Positions 61,638-64,000 of a stretch of DNA of 64,000 nucleotides are shown here, piece by piece (position 1 is the stretch's first letter; each line of letters opens with the position of its first letter). The notes beneath the pieces are model-generated. The model did not search any database, was not told the origin of the DNA, and was given only the letters and a program-made list of their open reading frames with translations. Source of the DNA: an uncultured Roseateles sp. (GTDB lineage Bacteria > Pseudomonadota > Gammaproteobacteria > Burkholderiales > Burkholderiaceae_C). The translations under genes were made by a program, and so were the position numbers. The stretch lies in NCBI RefSeq assembly GCF_913777145.1, contig NZ_CAJYPS010000004.1, positions 61,048-125,047 on the forward strand. The letters are read 5' to 3'.

Positions 61638-64000
61638 ATGTCCGACGGGCTGATCCGTATCCGAGGCGCTCGCCAGCACAACCTGAAGAACCTGGACCTC
61701 GACCTGCGCACCGCCGAACTGACGGTGGTGACCGGGCCCAGCGGGTCCGGCAAGTCCAGCCTGGTGTTCGACACCCTCTATGCCGAAGGGCAGCGCCGTT
61801 ATGTCGAGACCTTCTCGGCCTATGCGCGCCAGTTCCTGGACCGCATGGACCGGCCGGCGGTGGACAAGGTGGACGGCGTGCCGCCCGCGATCGCGATCGA
61901 CCAGACCAACCCGGTGCGCACCAGTCGTTCCACTGTCGGAACGATGACCGAGTTGAACGACCATTTAAAGCTGTTGTTCGCGCGTGCAGCGCAACTGTTC
62001 GACCGTCAGACCGCGCTGCCGGTGCGGCACGACACGCCGCAGACCATCTACGAGGAACTGCGCGAGCGCACGCTGGCCGACGACCCGCGCCTGGTGCTGA
62101 GCTTCCCGGTGGAGCTGCCGGCCAACACCACGGCGGAGCAGGTGCAGCAGTGGCTGGCGGCCAGCGGCTTCACCCGCATCCAGGGCGAGCGTGAGCAGGA
62201 CGGCCGCAAGATCCTGGACGTGGTGGCCGACCGTTTCCGCTTCCAGGGCGCCGACCGCCAGCGTGTGATGGAGGCCATCGAGCTGGGCCTCAAGCGCGGC
62301 CAGGGGCGGCTGACGGTGTTCGCCGGCGCCGAGGGTGAGCAGGTCTGGAAGTTCTCCACCGGCCTGCACTGCCCCGAGAGCGACCTGCGCTATGCCGACC
62401 CGCAGCCGGCGTTGTTTTCTTTCAACTCCGCGTTCGGCGCCTGCGAGACCTGCCGCGGTTTCGGGCGTGTGATCGGCGTGGACCTGGGCCTGGTGATCCC
62501 GGACGAGCGCAAGACGCTGCGCGGCGGCGCGATCAAGCCGCTGCAGACCCCCGCCTGGGCGGACTCGCAGGAGGACCTGCTGAAGTACGCCGGCGAGGCC
62601 GGCATTCCACGCGACACCGCCTGGAAGGATCTGAGCGCCGAGCACCGCCACTGGGTCATCGAAGGCTCGCCCCACTGGACCGGCAACTGGAACAAGCAGT
62701 GGTACGGGGTGCGGCGCTTCTTCGACTACCTGGAGAGCAAGGCCTACAAGATGCACATCCGGGTGCTGCTGTCCAAGTACCGCAGCTACACGGAATGCCC
62801 CACCTGCCGCGGCGCGCGGCTCAAGACCGAGGCGCTGCTGTGGCGCGTGGGCTCCCGCGCGCTGGCCGATGCGGCCATGTTGCCGGCCCAGCGCTTTCTG
62901 CCCCAGGGCGTGGACTGGCGCCGCGAGCAGCTGGAGGCGCTGCCGGGCCTGTGCCTGCACGACCTGATGCAGCTGCCCATTCACCGGCTGCGCGACTTCG
63001 TCGACGGCCTGCAACTGCCCAGCACCCTGCTGGACGAGGCGCTCAAGCTGCTGCTGGACGAAATCCGCCACCGCACGCGCTACCTCTGCGACGTGGGCCT
63101 GGGCTATCTGACGCTGGACCGCCAGAGCCGCACGCTGTCGGGCGGCGAGGTGCAGCGCATCAACCTGACCACGGCCCTGGGCACCAGCCTGGTCAACACG
63201 TTGTTCGTGCTGGACGAGCCCAGCATAGGCCTGCACCCGCGCGACATGAACCGCATCGTGCAGGCCATGCAGCGCCTGCGCGATGCCGGCAACACGCTGG
63301 TGGTGGTGGAGCATGACCCGGCGGTGATGCTGGCCGCCGACCGGCTCATCGACATGGGCCCGGGCCCGGGCGAGCGCGGCGGGCAGATCGTGTTCGACGG
63401 CACGCCGGAAGAGATCCGTGCGGCCGACACGCTGACAGGTGCCTACCTCGGCTCGCGCAAGCATGTGGGCATGGGCCTCAAGCGCGCGGTGGACGGTGCC
63501 ACGCCCAAGCTCATCCTGGAGGGCGCGCGCGAGCACAACCTGAGGAATGTCAGCGTGGAGTTCCCGCTGCAGCGCCTGGTGGTGGTGACCGGCGTGTCGG
63601 GCTCGGGCAAGAGCACGCTGATGCAGGACGTGCTGTATCCGGCGCTGGCCCGCCAGTTCGGCAAGGCCACCGAGGCGCCGGGTGCGCACGATCAGCTGCT
63701 GGGCGCGGACCACCTGGCCGATGCGGTGTTCGTGGACCAATCCCCCATAGGCAAGACCGCGCGCTCCAACCCGGCCAGCTATGTGGGCGCCTTCGACGAG
63801 ATCCGCAAGCTGTTTGCCGACGCGCCGCTGGCGCGCGAGCGCAGCTACACGGCGGGCTATTTTTCATTCAATGCCGGCGACGGCCGCTGCCCCACCTGCG
63901 GCGGCTCGGGCTTCGAGCATGTGGAGATGCAGTTCCTCAGCGACGTCTACCTGCGCTGCCCGGACTGCGACGGCAAGCGCTTCCGCGCCGAGATGCTGGA
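61638..64000 (+). CDS. uvrA: UvrA-like excinuclease ATPase (3' truncated by window)
   Basis: At least 787 aa, running off the right edge. The first ABC half has GPSGSGKSSLVFDTLYAEGQ and the first zinc motif CETCRGFGRV. Later come CPTCRGARL, the signature LSGGEVQRINL and VLDEPSIGLHP. The second Walker A is near residue 655 (GVSGSGKSTLM), with a zinc pair in CPTCGGSGFEHV and CPDCDGKRF. UvrA recognises DNA lesions for nucleotide excision repair. The segment GVPPAIAIDQTNPVRTSRST differs from canonical UvrA and resembles the long duplicated UvrA-like proteins of Burkholderiales. The same frame is open upstream to an ATG at 61443. Confidence 0.9.
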   Translation, partial: MSDGLIRIRGARQHNLKNLDLDLRTAELTVVTGPSGSGKSSLVFDTLYAEGQRRYVETFSAYARQFLDRMDRPAVDKVDGVPPAIAIDQTNPVRTSRSTVGTMTELNDHLKLLFARAAQLFDRQTALPVRHDTPQTIYEELRERTLADDPRLVLSFPVELPANTTAEQVQQWLAASGFTRIQGEREQDGRKILDVVADRFRFQGADRQRVMEAIELGLKRGQGRLTVFAGAEGEQVWKFSTGLHCPESDLRYADPQPALFSFNSAFGACETCRGFGRVIGVDLGLVIPDERKTLRGGAIKPLQTPAWADSQEDLLKYAGEAGIPRDTAWKDLSAEHRHWVIEGSPHWTGNWNKQWYGVRRFFDYLESKAYKMHIRVLLSKYRSYTECPTCRGARLKTEALLWRVGSRALADAAMLPAQRFLPQGVDWRREQLEALPGLCLHDLMQLPIHRLRDFVDGLQLPSTLLDEALKLLLDEIRHRTRYLCDVGLGYLTLDRQSRTLSGGEVQRINLTTALGTSLVNTLFVLDEPSIGLHPRDMNRIVQAMQRLRDAGNTLVVVEHDPAVMLAADRLIDMGPGPGERGGQIVFDGTPEEIRAADTLTGAYLGSRKHVGMGLKRAVDGATPKLILEGAREHNLRNVSVEFPLQRLVVVTGVSGSGKSTLMQDVLYPALARQFGKATEAPGAHDQLLGADHLADAVFVDQSPIGKTARSNPASYVGAFDEIRKLFADAPLARERSYTAGYFSFNAGDGRCPTCGGSGFEHVEMQFLSDVYLRCPDCDGKRFRAEML

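Noticed and set aside
61965..63740. Minus-strand frame of 591 codons inside uvrA
   Set aside because: The plus strand carries all UvrA motifs; the minus frame is a compositional artefact.

Overview
The window is very GC-rich, with strong G/C preference at third codon positions and tightly packed, often overlapping genes. The gene families point to a betaproteobacterium of the order Burkholderiales, plausibly the Roseateles/Rubrivivax/Leptothrix group. Supporting features are a DctSR-controlled TRAP transporter, a long B12-dependent ribonucleotide reductase, PEP-CTERM proteins, two chemoreceptors, many c-di-GMP proteins and a TonB-dependent sugar-type receptor. This placement is inference from gene families; no rRNA, tRNA, CRISPR array, insertion sequence or prophage was seen.

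Layout. 1-4.4 kb: the 3' part of a PP2C phosphatase/kinase fusion, a secreted intradiol-dioxygenase-like lipoprotein, and an OmpR-type regulator with its sensor kinase. 4.6-5.9 kb: a NasT-like ANTAR regulator and a monohaem cytochrome c, with an intrinsic terminator lying on the ANTAR start codon. 6-11.7 kb: the TRAP operon dctPQM, divergent from the two-component genes dctSR. 11.9-16.2 kb: a MASE3-like GGDEF-EAL protein, and a divergent LysR/short-chain dehydrogenase pair. 16.3-18.6 kb: CheW and a chemoreceptor with a C-terminal tether peptide. 18.9-23.6 kb: a LuxR-type regulator, a divergent AraC/hydrolase pair, and a MerR regulator overlapping an MFS exporter gene behind a textbook 19-bp-spacer MerR promoter.

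23.6-29.8 kb is a probable peptidoglycan amino-sugar scavenging operon: GntR regulator, TonB-dependent receptor, MurQ etherase and sodium:solute symporter. 30-31.9 kb holds a secreted sedolisin (S53) peptidase whose leader contains a clear c-di-GMP-I riboswitch. 32-38.8 kb has a cytoplasmic molybdopterin oxidoreductase, a quinone-reductase-like flavoprotein, a LytS-type kinase followed by a degenerate pseudokinase copy and a LytTR regulator, a PilZ protein and a small unknown protein. 38.9-42.5 kb carries a DUF1134 envelope protein and class II ribonucleotide reductase.

42.6-48.7 kb is a surface/secretome cluster: a TrmB-LuxR-like regulator, an FG-GAP propeller protein behind a structured leader, two PEP-CTERM proteins, a post-PEP-CTERM-1 protein and a PA-domain zincin. 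48.7-52.7 kb has a peptide transporter, cyclopropane fatty acid synthase, a roughly 200-bp palindromic intergenic element and a proline racemase/hydroxyproline epimerase. 52.9-61.5 kb has a second chemoreceptor, a DEDDh exonuclease, a multi-PAS diguanylate cyclase, malonyl-CoA synthetase, a small membrane protein and a receiver-only regulator. The window ends inside a UvrA-like gene.

A recurring theme is c-di-GMP. Makers or breakers (two GGDEF proteins, one also with EAL), a PilZ-type effector and an RNA sensor (the riboswitch) all lie in one window, next to chemotaxis and secreted or surface proteins.
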